Assembly: GCF_000379805.1 (NCBI RefSeq)
Contig: NZ_KB903548.1
Location: forward strand, 32,464-71,599
DNA length: 39,136 nt
From: Lewinella cohaerens DSM 23179
GTDB taxonomy: Bacteria; Bacteroidota; Bacteroidia; Chitinophagales; Saprospiraceae
Direction: 5' to 3'
In this document: positions 1 to 8,566 of the stretch, piece after piece
Position numbering within the stretch: the first letter of the stretch is position 1
Layout of the letters: each line of letters opens with the position of its first letter
Program-made: the position numbers and the translations under genes
Notes under the pieces: generated by a model
What the model was told of the DNA's origin: nothing
Seen by the model: only the letters and a program-made list of their open reading frames with translations
Database searches by the model: none

Positions 1-909
1 TTAGGTGCAATGACGGGTATGGCCGCCCGCCATGCAGACATTCGCGAGAAGATTTCCTGGGAAGATGTTCGCGACAACTTCGGCAAAGCTGCCAAATTCG
101 GTATCGACACCAACTTCACCTGGTTTGGTGATAAAAAGATCGGTGCTTGTGAATTGATACTAGAAGAACTACTACCCATCGCACGGGAAGGGTTGGAACT
201 GAGGAAAGTTGATAAAAAAGATATCGACAAATACCTTGGCGTAATTGAAGGAAGAGCCAAAGCCCACATGAATGGTGCCCGCTGGCAATTGAGGGCCTTC
301 AGTAAACTTAAGAAAGAAGTAAATCGCGACGAAGCACTTGCTATTCTAACCGCCTGCATGCTCAAACAGCAAGATGAAGGAAAACCTGTACACACCTGGG
401 AAATGCCACAACAAAGCGACTTGAAAGAGTATGGCCCTGCCACCCTCACCGTAGAGGAGTTTATGGAAACGGATTTATTTACCGTCCATGAAGCTGACCT
501 CATTGAAATGGTAGCCCACTTGATGGACTGGCGAAAGGTCCGCCATATGCCTGTCGAAAACACCAAAGGTGACCTTATTGGGCTGATTACCGGCCGAATG
601 ATGTTGCGTTATTTCGCCAATGGAAAAACCGTGAACGGAACACCTGTAACAGCTGTACGAGACATCATGATCAAGACGCCGCTCACCATAGACCCCAAAG
701 CCAATATCGTGGTCGCCATGAAAATGATGCGAGAGAAAAAGATCGGTTGTTTACCGGTGGTCCAAAACAACGAATTGATTGGCATCATTACCGAAATGGA
801 TTTCGTACGAATATCTAGTCGCTTATTAGAACGGTTAGCAAACCGTAAAGAAGAAGCCGCTAGTGCAAAAGCACAAGTAAAAAAGCTGCAAAAGAAAGCC
901 AAAGAGTAA
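1..909 (+). CDS. GCS2-type carboxylate-amine ligase / tandem CBS domain protein (3' part)
   Basis: The reading frame is open from the first base, before the first ATG at 10, so this is the C-terminal part of a longer gene. The visible N-terminal part (LGAMTGMA onwards, then FTWFGDKK and the ARWQLRAF segment around residue 97) resembles the end of the glutamate-cysteine ligase family 2 fold in Bacteroidota proteins of about 600 residues or more. Two CBS motifs follow, beginning near VEEFMETDLF and VRDIMIKTPL, the second ending in a typical GIITEMDF strand. CBS pairs usually bind adenosine nucleotides, so ligase activity may respond to energy state (inference). The protein ends in a lysine/alanine-rich coiled tail. 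The catalytic N-terminus lies outside the window, so substrate cannot be judged. A strong hairpin terminator follows 24 nt after the stop. Confidence 0.8.
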   Translation, partial: LGAMTGMAARHADIREKISWEDVRDNFGKAAKFGIDTNFTWFGDKKIGACELILEELLPIAREGLELRKVDKKDIDKYLGVIEGRAKAHMNGARWQLRAFSKLKKEVNRDEALAILTACMLKQQDEGKPVHTWEMPQQSDLKEYGPATLTVEEFMETDLFTVHEADLIEMVAHLMDWRKVRHMPVENTKGDLIGLITGRMMLRYFANGKTVNGTPVTAVRDIMIKTPLTIDPKANIVVAMKMMREKKIGCLPVVQNNELIGIITEMDFVRISSRLLERLANRKEEAASAKAQVKKLQKKAKE

Positions 910-933
910 ACTGTCTCACTCACTCAAATTCTT

Positions 934-978
934 AAAATGGTAGGGCCTTCTACTTGCGCAGAAGGCCCTACCATTTTT
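934..978 (+). terminator. Intrinsic terminator of the GCS2/CBS gene
   Basis: A perfect 17-bp inverted repeat (934-950 with 961-977, closing to 18 bp at 951/960) surrounds an 8-nt loop. The left arm begins AAAATGG and the right arm ends CCATTTT, so a U-run follows the stem on both strands. It can end the CBS gene on the plus strand and the convergent small T9SS gene on the minus strand. Confidence 0.9.
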
Positions 979-1021
979 ACATTCGAGCGTCAAAACAAAA
1001 AAGGCATTGCTGCCAAAATCG

Positions 1022-1348
1022 TTAACGTATGCTGATACGCCTTGTTGCAAGGCGACGATCCTGTACCCCTAATAACTGAACCAGGTACATGCCTTTCGGT
1101 AAATCGCCAACATAATATTTATCTTCTGCCCGGTAAGTGTAGGTCTTAATTTTGCGCCCCGCTAAATTGAACACAGCTACACGCTCAACATCCTGATTGG
1201 TACTTACCTGGATATAGTCTACTGCCGGATTAGGAAACACCTGTAATTCTGTAACGGCCGGAGAGCTTCCGAAGGTATGGAAACTTGTCTGACCGATAGC
1301 AAAATTGCTTAACAAACAAAAAGAAAAAAGGAGTATAAGGTGCTTCAT
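1022..1348 (-). CDS. Minimal T9SS type A sorting-domain protein (108 aa)
   Basis: Residues 1-19 form a signal peptide (MKHLILLFSFCLLSNFAIGQ). After only about 12 residues the type A sorting domain begins: VFPNPAVDYIQVS, then VFNLAGRKI, then LPKGMYLVQL and a basic end RRISIR. In T9SS cargo this C-terminal domain guides export across the outer membrane and is removed or attached to lipopolysaccharide at the surface. Here almost no passenger precedes it, so the protein is either a carrier tail without cargo, the remains of a larger gene, or a small surface peptide. The frame is intact from signal to tail. It is divergent from the T9SS cargo gene at 1639. Confidence 0.85.
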   Translation of the reverse strand: MKHLILLFSFCLLSNFAIGQTSFHTFGSSPAVTELQVFPNPAVDYIQVSTNQDVERVAVFNLAGRKIKTYTYRAEDKYYVGDLPKGMYLVQLLGVQDRRLATRRISIR

Positions 1349-1381
1349 TTATTCTGGGGTTTGACTTGGGATTATGAAACT

Positions 1382-1444
1382 GTACAGTATAATATCCTCA
1401 AAATAGCATAAAATGTTTAGCAAAACAAAGGATTTTTACTGTAC
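1382..1444. repeat. Imperfect inverted repeat in a divergent intergenic region
   Basis: The 290-bp gap (1349-1638) between two divergent T9SS cargo genes contains GTACAGTATAATATCCT (1382-1398) and its imperfect reverse complement at 1429-1444, with 30 nt between. The left arm overlaps the palindrome ACTGTACAGT (1379-1388). It could be an operator or a hairpin in the leader of the minus-strand gene. I see no TAnnTTTG box with good spacing for either gene, and nothing else convincing in the gap. Confidence 0.4.
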
Positions 1445-1638
1445 TTAAATAAAATTTAACACAAACAACACAATAATTCCTAAGGGGGCTTTTGTCGGTT
1501 ACCTGCACATTGATGCCGTTAATCACGATTCCGTTACCGGTCAAAGCTTTTTTGTCAGCTATTTGCTTTCTCATGTTGGAGAAAATAATAATCTTGAAAA
1601 AGACTTAAAAAACATCTCTCTACTAAACCTACTCCAGT

Positions 1639-3318
1639 ATGATGCGCTCAATCACACTACTTGCTTTTTTTGCACTTTCTTTCTTAAATGCCCAAAATGA
1701 CTTCAGCTTTGTCCCTCAAGATGAGTGGGCAAATTACGCCGCTATGGACGTAAACGGAAACGCCATTGCGCTTGCAGGCTTCCATGGTCAATGTGACACT
1801 CCTCATCTTAGCTACCTTGATAAAAACACAGGTGAAGAATTGTGGAGCAGCGACGAAGCAGCAATGGACTACGGCACCTATACCGATGTGAAATTTGCTA
1901 ACGACGGCTCTATTTGGGCTGCTGGGTGGCGAAGAATGTCCGATGATGTTTCTTTTGAATTCATGGCAATTATTACCCACTTCAGTGCCAGCGGAGAAGT
2001 CCTATTCCATCGTGAAGAATTGGACAACGAAGCCAATGAAGGAGGCATTATGTCTGTGCGTCCCTTGCCTAACGGACAAGTCTTCTGGAGCACAGGCTTA
2101 ACAGTCCAACGCCTAAACAGCGATGGTACCACCGACCTCTCCTGGAGCTTTGATGGTCTTGAAATTGTTCATTTGGCGGTGCTCTCCGACGATGCTTTTG
2201 CCGTAAGCACCGACATTTCCATTATTATGAAAGAAGCCTCCGGTGATCAACAGGAAATTTATAACTCCGATACCTATATCACCGACCTTAAGGCAGATGC
2301 AGACGGTCTTTATTGGACAGATGGCCTTAGTCTCTGGTTTTACAATTTCAGTACAGAAGAAACTTCCAACTTCCCACTCCCCGTTACCCTCATAGAAGGT
2401 ACGCGGCTACACATTGACGAGGCAGGCGTACAGGTTTACAGCACACTCGGTTCTCCTCATGTTATTGCAACCTTTCTACCCGATCAAGCGGAAGTAGCTA
2501 TCACCAATACTTGGGAAACACCAGACCGAACACTTTTGCAAATCATTGAAGAGAATGGTACTTTTTATCAGCTAGGCAATGATCTTTTTGAATCACAAAT
2601 AGGTTACGCTTATCTCTCGCATGGTTACGTCCGAAAAAGTACGGGCCTCCCTACAATTACTGGCCCAGATATTGGCATTACGGGGCTCAACATGACCATT
2701 GACAGCTTCGATCTCTACATTTGGGATATATTCGATCGAGTCCGTGTTTCCTGGTCAGGCGAAGTACAGGTTACCAATTTTAGCGATACACAGGTAGACA
2801 ATTTCCTGATTGGTGGGCCCATTCAAGGTAATTTCAATTGTGCCGAAGGCCGTTTTTTTTCGCAAGAAGCGATCACTATTCCTGCGAATTCCAGCATCAG
2901 CGTTCCATTCACTTACGGTAGCGACCATGGTGTAGACTACGATGAGAATGGCAACCTCATTGTTAACCTAGACCTCTGCTTATTTACGGCAGCACCCAAC
3001 AGTGAACTCGATGAAAATACGGCAAACGATCACTTCTGCGAAACCTTCACGGTGGTAGATACAGAAGAGCAGCTTTTGGCAAGCAATGAATTGCAAGTCT
3101 TCCCGAACCCTACCAATGATCAAATCACGCTCTCTTTGCCCGGCGCTCAACTACAGGCATTGTCTGTTTACGACCAAACAGGCCGCTTGATGCTTCAGCA
3201 AAAGCTCGGCTTTGGTGAACGGGAAGAGGTTTCTTTAACCCAGCTGCCGTCAGGTGTTTATTGGCTAAAAGTGGTTACGGACAATGGGGTTATTAGCCAG
3301 AAAATCAGTAAGCAATAA
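1639..3318 (+). CDS. T9SS type A cargo protein with propeller-like ectodomain
   Basis: The 559-aa product starts with a signal peptide (MMRSITLLAFFALSFLNAQ). Residues ~25-330 contain repeating strands with aromatic and GT/DG turns, such as LDKNTGEELW and SIWAAGW, which suggest a beta-propeller-like fold. Residues ~340-470 look like a CARDB-type immunoglobulin-like domain (GITGLNMTIDSFDLY, then ELDENTANDHFC). The last ~75 residues are the T9SS sorting domain (LQVFPNPTNDQITLSL, QTGRLMLQQ, LPSGVYWLKV, ending KISKQ). It should be exported and anchored at or released from the cell surface. No enzymatic motif is visible, so the function is unknown. Two adjacent ATG codons occur at the start; the first is taken. 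The gene converges on the minus-strand YbjN-like gene 27 nt away. Confidence 0.88.
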   Translation: MMRSITLLAFFALSFLNAQNDFSFVPQDEWANYAAMDVNGNAIALAGFHGQCDTPHLSYLDKNTGEELWSSDEAAMDYGTYTDVKFANDGSIWAAGWRRMSDDVSFEFMAIITHFSASGEVLFHREELDNEANEGGIMSVRPLPNGQVFWSTGLTVQRLNSDGTTDLSWSFDGLEIVHLAVLSDDAFAVSTDISIIMKEASGDQQEIYNSDTYITDLKADADGLYWTDGLSLWFYNFSTEETSNFPLPVTLIEGTRLHIDEAGVQVYSTLGSPHVIATFLPDQAEVAITNTWETPDRTLLQIIEENGTFYQLGNDLFESQIGYAYLSHGYVRKSTGLPTITGPDIGITGLNMTIDSFDLYIWDIFDRVRVSWSGEVQVTNFSDTQVDNFLIGGPIQGNFNCAEGRFFSQEAITIPANSSISVPFTYGSDHGVDYDENGNLIVNLDLCLFTAAPNSELDENTANDHFCETFTVVDTEEQLLASNELQVFPNPTNDQITLSLPGAQLQALSVYDQTGRLMLQQKLGFGEREEVSLTQLPSGVYWLKVVTDNGVISQKISKQ

Positions 3319-3345
3319 AGCTAGCCTTGGACATAGCAGCAGTGG

Positions 3346-3855
3346 CTACGCCCCAAGTTGGCGCTTGGCAACCTCCAGGTCGATTTTTCCCTGGGCTACG
3401 CTCAGGATTAGTGGGCCGAAGGATACAAAAGTACTGGAAAACATAGAGAACGTGTCCAGAAAGGTCTCTTTGTTGGGCGGCTGGAAGCGTGGCAACGCAT
3501 AAACGTAACGATAAAACAGGCCTCCTTCCGCAGTGACACCGAAGTACCCAACTGGCGTGCGAAGATTCAGGTAATGCAGGAGTTCGTTGGTGCTTTCCGG
3601 CTCCGCTACTGCCTCTTCTGACAGGTAAGCAAAGAACTGCAGCAAGTTGGTCTCGTCCAGGGTGTCTTGTGTAGGGATATAGATCAACTGCACGGAAGAT
3701 TCTGGTGCATCAGGTACGGACGGAAACGGCGCTATGAGATAGTTTAAGGGAGATTGTTCCGATTTCTCAATGAGCAGCGCGCTGATGTCGTGCTCTTTGA
3801 AAATCCCCTCCAAGTATTGGAGGTCAACAAGCTGACGGTTTTCTTCGGTAGACAT
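3346..3855 (-). CDS. YbjN-like small protein (169 aa)
   Basis: A soluble acidic protein without signal peptide or membrane segment. The order of elements fits the YbjN / type III chaperone-like fold: an N-terminal helix, a strand pair ending in a hydrophobic readout (VQLIYIPT), the helix ELLHYLNLRTPVGYFGVTAE, a strand with aromatic residues (LFYRYVYALP), and a final helix containing DTFSMFSSTFVSFGPLIL. In this fold the LLxxLN helix followed by a small beta hairpin is typical. The assignment is by pattern only. The role is unknown; family members are often chaperone-like or regulatory. The DUF4265 gene lies upstream on the same strand with an 81-nt gap, so the two may be co-transcribed. Confidence 0.6.
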   Translation of the reverse strand: MSTEENRQLVDLQYLEGIFKEHDISALLIEKSEQSPLNYLIAPFPSVPDAPESSVQLIYIPTQDTLDETNLLQFFAYLSEEAVAEPESTNELLHYLNLRTPVGYFGVTAEGGLFYRYVYALPRFQPPNKETFLDTFSMFSSTFVSFGPLILSVAQGKIDLEVAKRQLGA

Positions 3856-3936
3856 AAGAGACTTTGTTAGATGCGAAGGTAGATATTTCTACAGGAATGA
3901 TATTCGTAGAGCGAGGAGACAGAAGCAGCAGTTGCT

Positions 3937-4419
3937 TTACTTCCCTCCTCTGCGCAAATCTGCTTGGTGTTTGGCTGATAAATACGTTTCAGCATACTCC
4001 AGATTATCTTTCTCGTATTTGTTGAAGATCGTTTTCATGTCGCCATAAAAAACACGCTTGGGTACTTCCATCGCAAAATAGCGGTCGTTGAGTTCCTCTA
4101 CGGTACAGCCTAGTTTTTCAAAAGCCGTAACCATTTCTTCTTGGTCATACTCCTCGTTAATAATGGCTACTACGGCAATAGAATTCCCTGAACTCTTGGT
4201 GGTCTGGCGATATAATAGCCCGGTTTCCTCTTTATCGTAAGTGGCATAAAATTGGTCATCCGTAGCAATGGAGGCGCCATAAAAAGGAATACTCTTAAGC
4301 TGATAGAGGCCCTTTTCTTCATCGACTACTTCTGCCCACAATACTTCAATAATAGCTTCTTCCAGGATAGGGCTATCGTATTTGAACAGTACTTCTACCT
4401 TGTTTTTCTCAGTTGCCAT
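3937..4419 (-). CDS. DUF4265 domain protein
   Basis: The 160-aa product matches the DUF4265 pattern: an N-terminal strand VEVLFKY, the sequence IIEVLWAEVVDEEKGLYQLK, the NIPF-like element SIPFYGASIATDDQFYA, a strand pair GLLYRQTTKSSGNSIAVV, and a helix with a GC turn (FEKLGCTVEEL). It has no signal peptide. The family is common as a stand-alone cytosolic protein and its role is unknown. A TACCTTTG box on the minus strand (4476-4483) lies about 57 nt upstream of the start and is inside a dispersed repeat copy. The YbjN-like gene follows downstream. Confidence 0.78.
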   Translation of the reverse strand: MATEKNKVEVLFKYDSPILEEAIIEVLWAEVVDEEKGLYQLKSIPFYGASIATDDQFYATYDKEETGLLYRQTTKSSGNSIAVVAIINEEYDQEEMVTAFEKLGCTVEELNDRYFAMEVPKRVFYGDMKTIFNKYEKDNLEYAETYLSAKHQADLRRGGK

Positions 4420-4444
4420 TCTTTTACTTTTCAGTTTTTAGCAA

Positions 4445-4509
4445 GACTTTGCCATAGACATCCCTACGGCGGCGGCAAAGGTACGTAGAAAGATACGAGC
4501 AGCTTCGCT
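4445..4509. repeat. Partial copy of the 8881-type palindromic repeat
   Basis: The stretch beginning GACTTTGCCATAG aligns with 8882-8946. The first ~49 columns differ at about 8 positions, and the match then continues with a small gap through GCAGCTTCGC. Both copies have the CGGCAAA and CGTAGAAAG blocks. This copy corresponds only to the left arm of the larger palindrome. It fills the gap between the T9SS cargo gene (stop at 4508) and the DUF4265 gene. Confidence 0.6.
4476..4483 (-). promoter_or_regulatory. Candidate -7 box for the DUF4265 gene
   Basis: On the minus strand the sequence reads TACCTTTG, an exact match to the Bacteroidota TAnnTTTG consensus, placed to give a leader of about 50 nt. 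The -33 box is not clear. The box lies within the repeat copy at 4445-4509. Confidence 0.4.
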
Positions 4510-6421
4510 ATTGAATAACAATACGTTCTGCTACTTGCCATAGCCCAGCCCCGTCTTGGGTACGCAGCAGGTAAGTCGATGCGGGCAAATGACGTAAATC
4601 TATATTCCCAAGTGCAGTAGTGCCTCTTGCTACCTCTTGCCCCTGCAAACTGATCACCGACCAGCGTATTTCCTCCTCGACAGCTGCTGCTGGCCAGTCA
4701 ACCTGGATATAGCCATTGCTTGGATTAGGATAAACAGTGGCCTTAGTTGTGGTAACAGTAGAATTCCCCGTTGGAAGGCTGGCAAATGGGCTTGATGAAT
4801 ACTCTATACCTCCCATAATATTGACGGCAAACCAAGCTGTGCAATTGTACCCCAGTAGCTCCGCTGAAAAATATATTGTTTCCAATCCTTCAGCATCAGC
4901 GTAGAGGTCCAACTCATTGTTCCCCTCATCATATTCTCCCATTTTATTCCCCTCAGGGGCATCGTAAAACAACTCAGAAAGACCAAGCTGGCTAAGCGAT
5001 CCGATGTTTAAAATATTATTATTCATCCCTACAAAAAGAGGCCCATTAAGCAAATGTGCAATGACACCGTCATTAAAAATATTCACGCCATCCAATACAT
5101 TGTAGATGTCTTCAATGATCGCCGTATTTTGAAAGAACCCGTCATTAATAGGGGCATTATCAGTGGTGAGGCGAAGCCACGAATCATTGAGCCAAACACT
5201 ATTAACATCGTTATCAAAATAACCTTCGATTACTATCTCTCCACAGGAAGAGTTCTGTAAGACCCCTTTGTTATGAATGGCCAACAACTGGTCACCAGCC
5301 ACGAATAGATACCCCTGATTCGTGAAGTTTTCTTCATTATAAAAAGCGGTAGGATAATCGCCTTCGACACTGATCCTTCCGCTGGAGTAATTAGTAAAGT
5401 CACCTTTATTTCTCAATCCATCTCGGTTAGCGCTAGCGCTGGCATACAGGTTAATTCTCCCGTAATTGAGAAAGTCAGCATCCTCCTCATTTAACAATAA
5501 GCTATAATTGTATTCACCTTCCAGGTAAATGCGCCCATTGCTATAATTGGTAATACTACCGTAATTGCGAATTCCTGTTGCTACATCACTGTTGCTCGTC
5601 TGAATCCGGCCACGATTCCTGATCGTAGCTCCGTCTGCATTATAAAAATCAAAAGAGACATCAGAACCTTCCGCCTTTATCAACCCTGAATAGCGGTTGT
5701 CTACCAGACCATAATTAAAGATACCACTCCCACAATTCGTTAAGAAAATAGAGCGCGTATTGTAAACCCTATTTTCATTTTCTATCCCTCTGGTAGCATT
5801 GTTGATATAAACATTTTTATGGTTAACAAACTGACCATTGCCAAATACTTTCACTCCTAATTCAGCCTCTTCTCCTTCTATTTCCAAGGTTTTACTATTA
5901 AGAAAAACACCAAAAACATTAAGGCCTCTCCAATTAAAATTTTCGATACGGGTCAGTCCTCTATTATTGTATACTCCGGCAGAATAAACAACTATAGCAC
6001 GGCCATCTAGCTCCACCGTTCCTGAATTCTCTACCTGGAGGTAACCATAGAGGGTAATATAATGTGACGTTGATCCACCTCCTAATTGATCAAGGACTTG
6101 CAAGGTTCCTTCTATATTGAGTTTTCCATAAACGACCACAGGGTAAAAAGTAACCGCTGTGGGCAAAACCGTCAATCGAGCGTATGGCTTGATAATCAAA
6201 TTGGCACCAGCGCCTAGATCCAAGGACCTTATAGTAGCATTACTATTGAGTTCTACTACTCCCGAGGGAATGAGTACATCATCGCTAATCCCAGGTACTT
6301 GACCAGTGTTCCAGTTGTTGGCATCTTCCCAATTGCCAGAACCTCCCGTCCATTCGATGGCCGCGTTAACCGATAAAGAGAAAGTGAGAGATAAAAGAAG
6401 AGAAAATATAAACTTATTCAT
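4508..6421 (-). CDS. T9SS type A cargo protein with repetitive surface domain
   Basis: I take the ATG at 6421 because it begins a clean signal peptide (MNKFIFSLLLSLTFSLSVNA); the longer frame from 6460 would add 13 residues with no export character. The mature N-terminus (IEWTGGSGNWEDANNWNTG) is a motif seen at the start of many adhesin-like repeat proteins, where GxGxWxDxxNW precedes a right-handed beta-helix-like solenoid. Residues ~60-430 are rich in Asn, Gly, Tyr and repeated turns such as IRNYGSITNYSNGRIYLEG and DFTNYSSGRISVEG, spaced about 35-40 residues, as expected for a parallel beta-helix. The T9SS sorting domain closes the protein (VYPNPSNGYIQVDW, LQGQEVARG, LPASTYLLRT). It is likely a surface adhesin or structural protein; there is no catalytic motif. 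Confidence 0.87.
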   Translation of the reverse strand: MNKFIFSLLLSLTFSLSVNAAIEWTGGSGNWEDANNWNTGQVPGISDDVLIPSGVVELNSNATIRSLDLGAGANLIIKPYARLTVLPTAVTFYPVVVYGKLNIEGTLQVLDQLGGGSTSHYITLYGYLQVENSGTVELDGRAIVVYSAGVYNNRGLTRIENFNWRGLNVFGVFLNSKTLEIEGEEAELGVKVFGNGQFVNHKNVYINNATRGIENENRVYNTRSIFLTNCGSGIFNYGLVDNRYSGLIKAEGSDVSFDFYNADGATIRNRGRIQTSNSDVATGIRNYGSITNYSNGRIYLEGEYNYSLLLNEEDADFLNYGRINLYASASANRDGLRNKGDFTNYSSGRISVEGDYPTAFYNEENFTNQGYLFVAGDQLLAIHNKGVLQNSSCGEIVIEGYFDNDVNSVWLNDSWLRLTTDNAPINDGFFQNTAIIEDIYNVLDGVNIFNDGVIAHLLNGPLFVGMNNNILNIGSLSQLGLSELFYDAPEGNKMGEYDEGNNELDLYADAEGLETIYFSAELLGYNCTAWFAVNIMGGIEYSSSPFASLPTGNSTVTTTKATVYPNPSNGYIQVDWPAAAVEEEIRWSVISLQGQEVARGTTALGNIDLRHLPASTYLLRTQDGAGLWQVAERIVIQ

Positions 6422-6423
6422 TT

Positions 6424-6457
6424 CAGGTGTTTTTTTTGAACATAAAAGCAACACCTG
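6424..6457 (-). repeat. Inverted repeat upstream of the surface-protein start
   Basis: CAGGTGTT (6424-6431) and AACACCTG (6450-6457) form a perfect 8-bp inverted repeat around an 18-nt loop. It ends 2 nt from the chosen start codon at 6421, so a transcript would carry a hairpin directly before its ATG. Confidence 0.5.
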
Positions 6458-6549
6458 CAAATATCAAGGACACAGTAAAGAATAACCTACAAGGTTTCTG
6501 TTGTCAATAAACTAAGGGAAATCATAGATGGGAGACGATAAAACAAAAT

Positions 6550-6576
6550 AGGGCGAAACATTTGCTGTTCCGCCCT
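6550..6576 (-). terminator. thrS: Intrinsic terminator of thrS
   Basis: On the minus strand an 11-bp stem with one mismatch (6566-6576 with 6550-6560) is followed by TATTTTGTTTTA, giving a U-rich tail. It lies about 70 nt after the thrS stop. Confidence 0.8.
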
Positions 6577-6646
6577 GATGATCTTATTACTGAATTATTG
6601 AGCTCGACTTTCGGCGAATGCCGGACGTCGATGAAGTATTTAACTG

Positions 6647-8566
6647 CTACAACAATTCTTTGAAGTAGGCTACGAACTCCTCAATAGACATCGCACCTTT
6701 GTCGCCTTCGCCCTGAATACGAACGGAAACCGCATTGCCTTCGGCTTCTTTCTCACCAACGATCAACATGATAGGAATTTTCTTCAATTCCGTATCGCGG
6801 ATCTTACGACCAATGGTTTCGTTACGATCATCAATAAAGCCGCGAATGTCGTGTGTTGCCAATGCTTGCTGCACTTCTTCGCAATAGCCGTTGAACTTAT
6901 CGCTGATCGGCAAGATGGCGTACTGCTCAGGCGTGAGCCACAGCGGAAATTTACCTGCCGTGTTCTCAATCAGGATACTGATAAAGCGCTCCATCGAACC
7001 AAAAGGTGCCCGGTGAATCATCACTGGACGGTGTGCTTTGTTGTCGGCACCGATATACTCCAACTCGAAACGCTCCGGCAGATTGTAATCTACCTGAATA
7101 GTACCCAATTGCCAAGAGCGCCCTAAAGCATCCTTGATCATAAAGTCGAGCTTAGGACCGTAGAAGGCCGCTTCTCCAAGCTCTGTCGTAGTAGACAACC
7201 CTACTTCTTGGGTAGCGTTGATAATCGCACTCTCCGCAGCTTCCCAGTTCTCTGTTGAACCGATATACTTACTCGGGTTATCAGGGTCACGTAAACTGAT
7301 CTGGGCAGTGAACTCCTCAAAGCCCATTTTCTTCAGCACAGTTTCCGTCAAGTCCAGTACATTCAGGAATTCTTCCTTCAGCTGGTCTGGGGTACAGAAG
7401 ATGTGTGCATCATCTTGCGTAAAGCCACGCACCCGGCTCAGGCCGTGCAACTCGCCACTTTGCTCATAGCGATAAACGGTACCAAACTCAGCAATGCGCA
7501 AAGGCAAATCGCGGTAAGAGTGAGGCCGGTGTGCAAAAATTTCACAGTGGTGAGGGCAGTTCATTGGCTTCAGCAAAAACTCCTCATCTACCCGAGGGGT
7601 TTTGATCGGCTGAAAACTGTCTTCCCCATATTTTTCATAGTGACCAGAAGTCACGTACAACTCTTTCTTACCAATATGTGGAGTGGTTACCATCTTGTAA
7701 CCACGCTTTTCCTGTTCTTCTCGCAGGAAATTCATCAGGCGTTCCCGCAGAGCATTACCCTTAGGTAGCCAGATCGGCAAACCTGCTCCAACCCGATCAC
7801 TGAACATGAATAAATCCAGTTCCGCGCCCAGTTTCCGGTGGTCACGCTTCTTGGCTTCTTCCAATAAATGAAGGTACTCCGTCAGTTCTTTTTGCTTAGG
7901 AAAAGAAACGCCGTAGATACGCGTCATCTGCTGATTCTTCTCGTCGCCACGCCAGTAAGCTCCGGCAACGTTCATCAATTTTACCGCCTTGATTGTCCCT
8001 GTATTAGGGATGTGTGGCCCACGGCACAGATCCGTAAAACCGCCCTGGGTGTAGAAGGTAATCTCGCCGTCTTCCAAGCCTTCCAGCAGTTCCAGCTTAT
8101 ACTGGTCGCCCTTTTCCTCAAAGTAAGCAACCGCATCAGCTTTGCTGATATCCTTGCGAACGTAATCGTTCTTTTGGCGTGCCAGTTCCTGCATCTTCTT
8201 TTCGATAGCAGGCAAGTCATTGGTGCTGATCACACGATCACCAGCATCTACATCATAGTAGAATCCGGTGTCAATAGCAGGGCCAATACCCAGTTTAATT
8301 CCCGGATAAAGGGCTTCCAATGCCTCTGCCATCAAGTGAGCAGAAGAGTGCCAGAAGGTCGTTTTTCCATCCTTATCATTCCAGGTAAACAATTGCAAAG
8401 TAGCATCCGTCGTCATGGGGCGGTTGGCATCCCAAACTTCTCCATTCACTTTGGCAGAGAGCACATTACGTGCTAAACCCTCACTAATGGATTTAGCCAC
8501 GTCCATAGCCGATGAGCCGCTCTCTACTTGGCGCACCGAACCATCTGGTAAAGTAATATTGATCAT
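6647..8566 (-). CDS. thrS: Threonine--tRNA ligase
   Basis: The enzyme charges tRNA-Thr with threonine in the cytosol. I start at the ATG at 8566 ([10 protein letters not shown], 639 aa); the open frame extends two codons further to a TTG, which is less likely. Domain order is the standard one: TGS (1-60), editing domain with [11 protein letters not shown] and the later TDLCRGPH zinc-like site, class II catalytic core ([10 protein letters not shown], with the metal-binding Cys, then FRYEQSG-type motif 2 as VYRYEQSGE, and [10 protein letters not shown] for motif 3), and a C-terminal anticodon-binding domain. Length is normal for bacterial ThrRS. A -7 box at 8744-8751 implies a leader of roughly 170 nt; I see no T-box. 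It is a single-gene unit with its own terminator. Confidence 0.98.
   Translation of the reverse strand: MINITLPDGSVRQVESGSSAMDVAKSISEGLARNVLSAKVNGEVWDANRPMTTDATLQLFTWNDKDGKTTFWHSSAHLMAEALEALYPGIKLGIGPAIDTGFYYDVDAGDRVISTNDLPAIEKKMQELARQKNDYVRKDISKADAVAYFEEKGDQYKLELLEGLEDGEITFYTQGGFTDLCRGPHIPNTGTIKAVKLMNVAGAYWRGDEKNQQMTRIYGVSFPKQKELTEYLHLLEEAKKRDHRKLGAELDLFMFSDRVGAGLPIWLPKGNALRERLMNFLREEQEKRGYKMVTTPHIGKKELYVTSGHYEKYGEDSFQPIKTPRVDEEFLLKPMNCPHHCEIFAHRPHSYRDLPLRIAEFGTVYRYEQSGELHGLSRVRGFTQDDAHIFCTPDQLKEEFLNVLDLTETVLKKMGFEEFTAQISLRDPDNPSKYIGSTENWEAAESAIINATQEVGLSTTTELGEAAFYGPKLDFMIKDALGRSWQLGTIQVDYNLPERFELEYIGADNKAHRPVMIHRAPFGSMERFISILIENTAGKFPLWLTPEQYAILPISDKFNGYCEEVQQALATHDIRGFIDDRNETIGRKIRDTELKKIPIMLIVGEKEAEGNAVSVRIQGEGDKGAMSIEEFVAYFKELL

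Noticed and set aside
1398-1574. 58-codon minus-strand frame between the divergent T9SS genes
   Set aside because: No start signal, no family pattern, and it crosses the inverted repeat and an AT-rich stretch.
6606-6640. Third copy of the palindromic repeat downstream of thrS
   Set aside because: Only about 10 leading bases match well (GACTTTCGGC); the rest needs shifts, so I mention it but do not list it as a feature.
7868-8476. 202-codon frame opposite thrS
   Set aside because: It is antisense to a certain gene and has no domain; its openness follows from the codon use of thrS.
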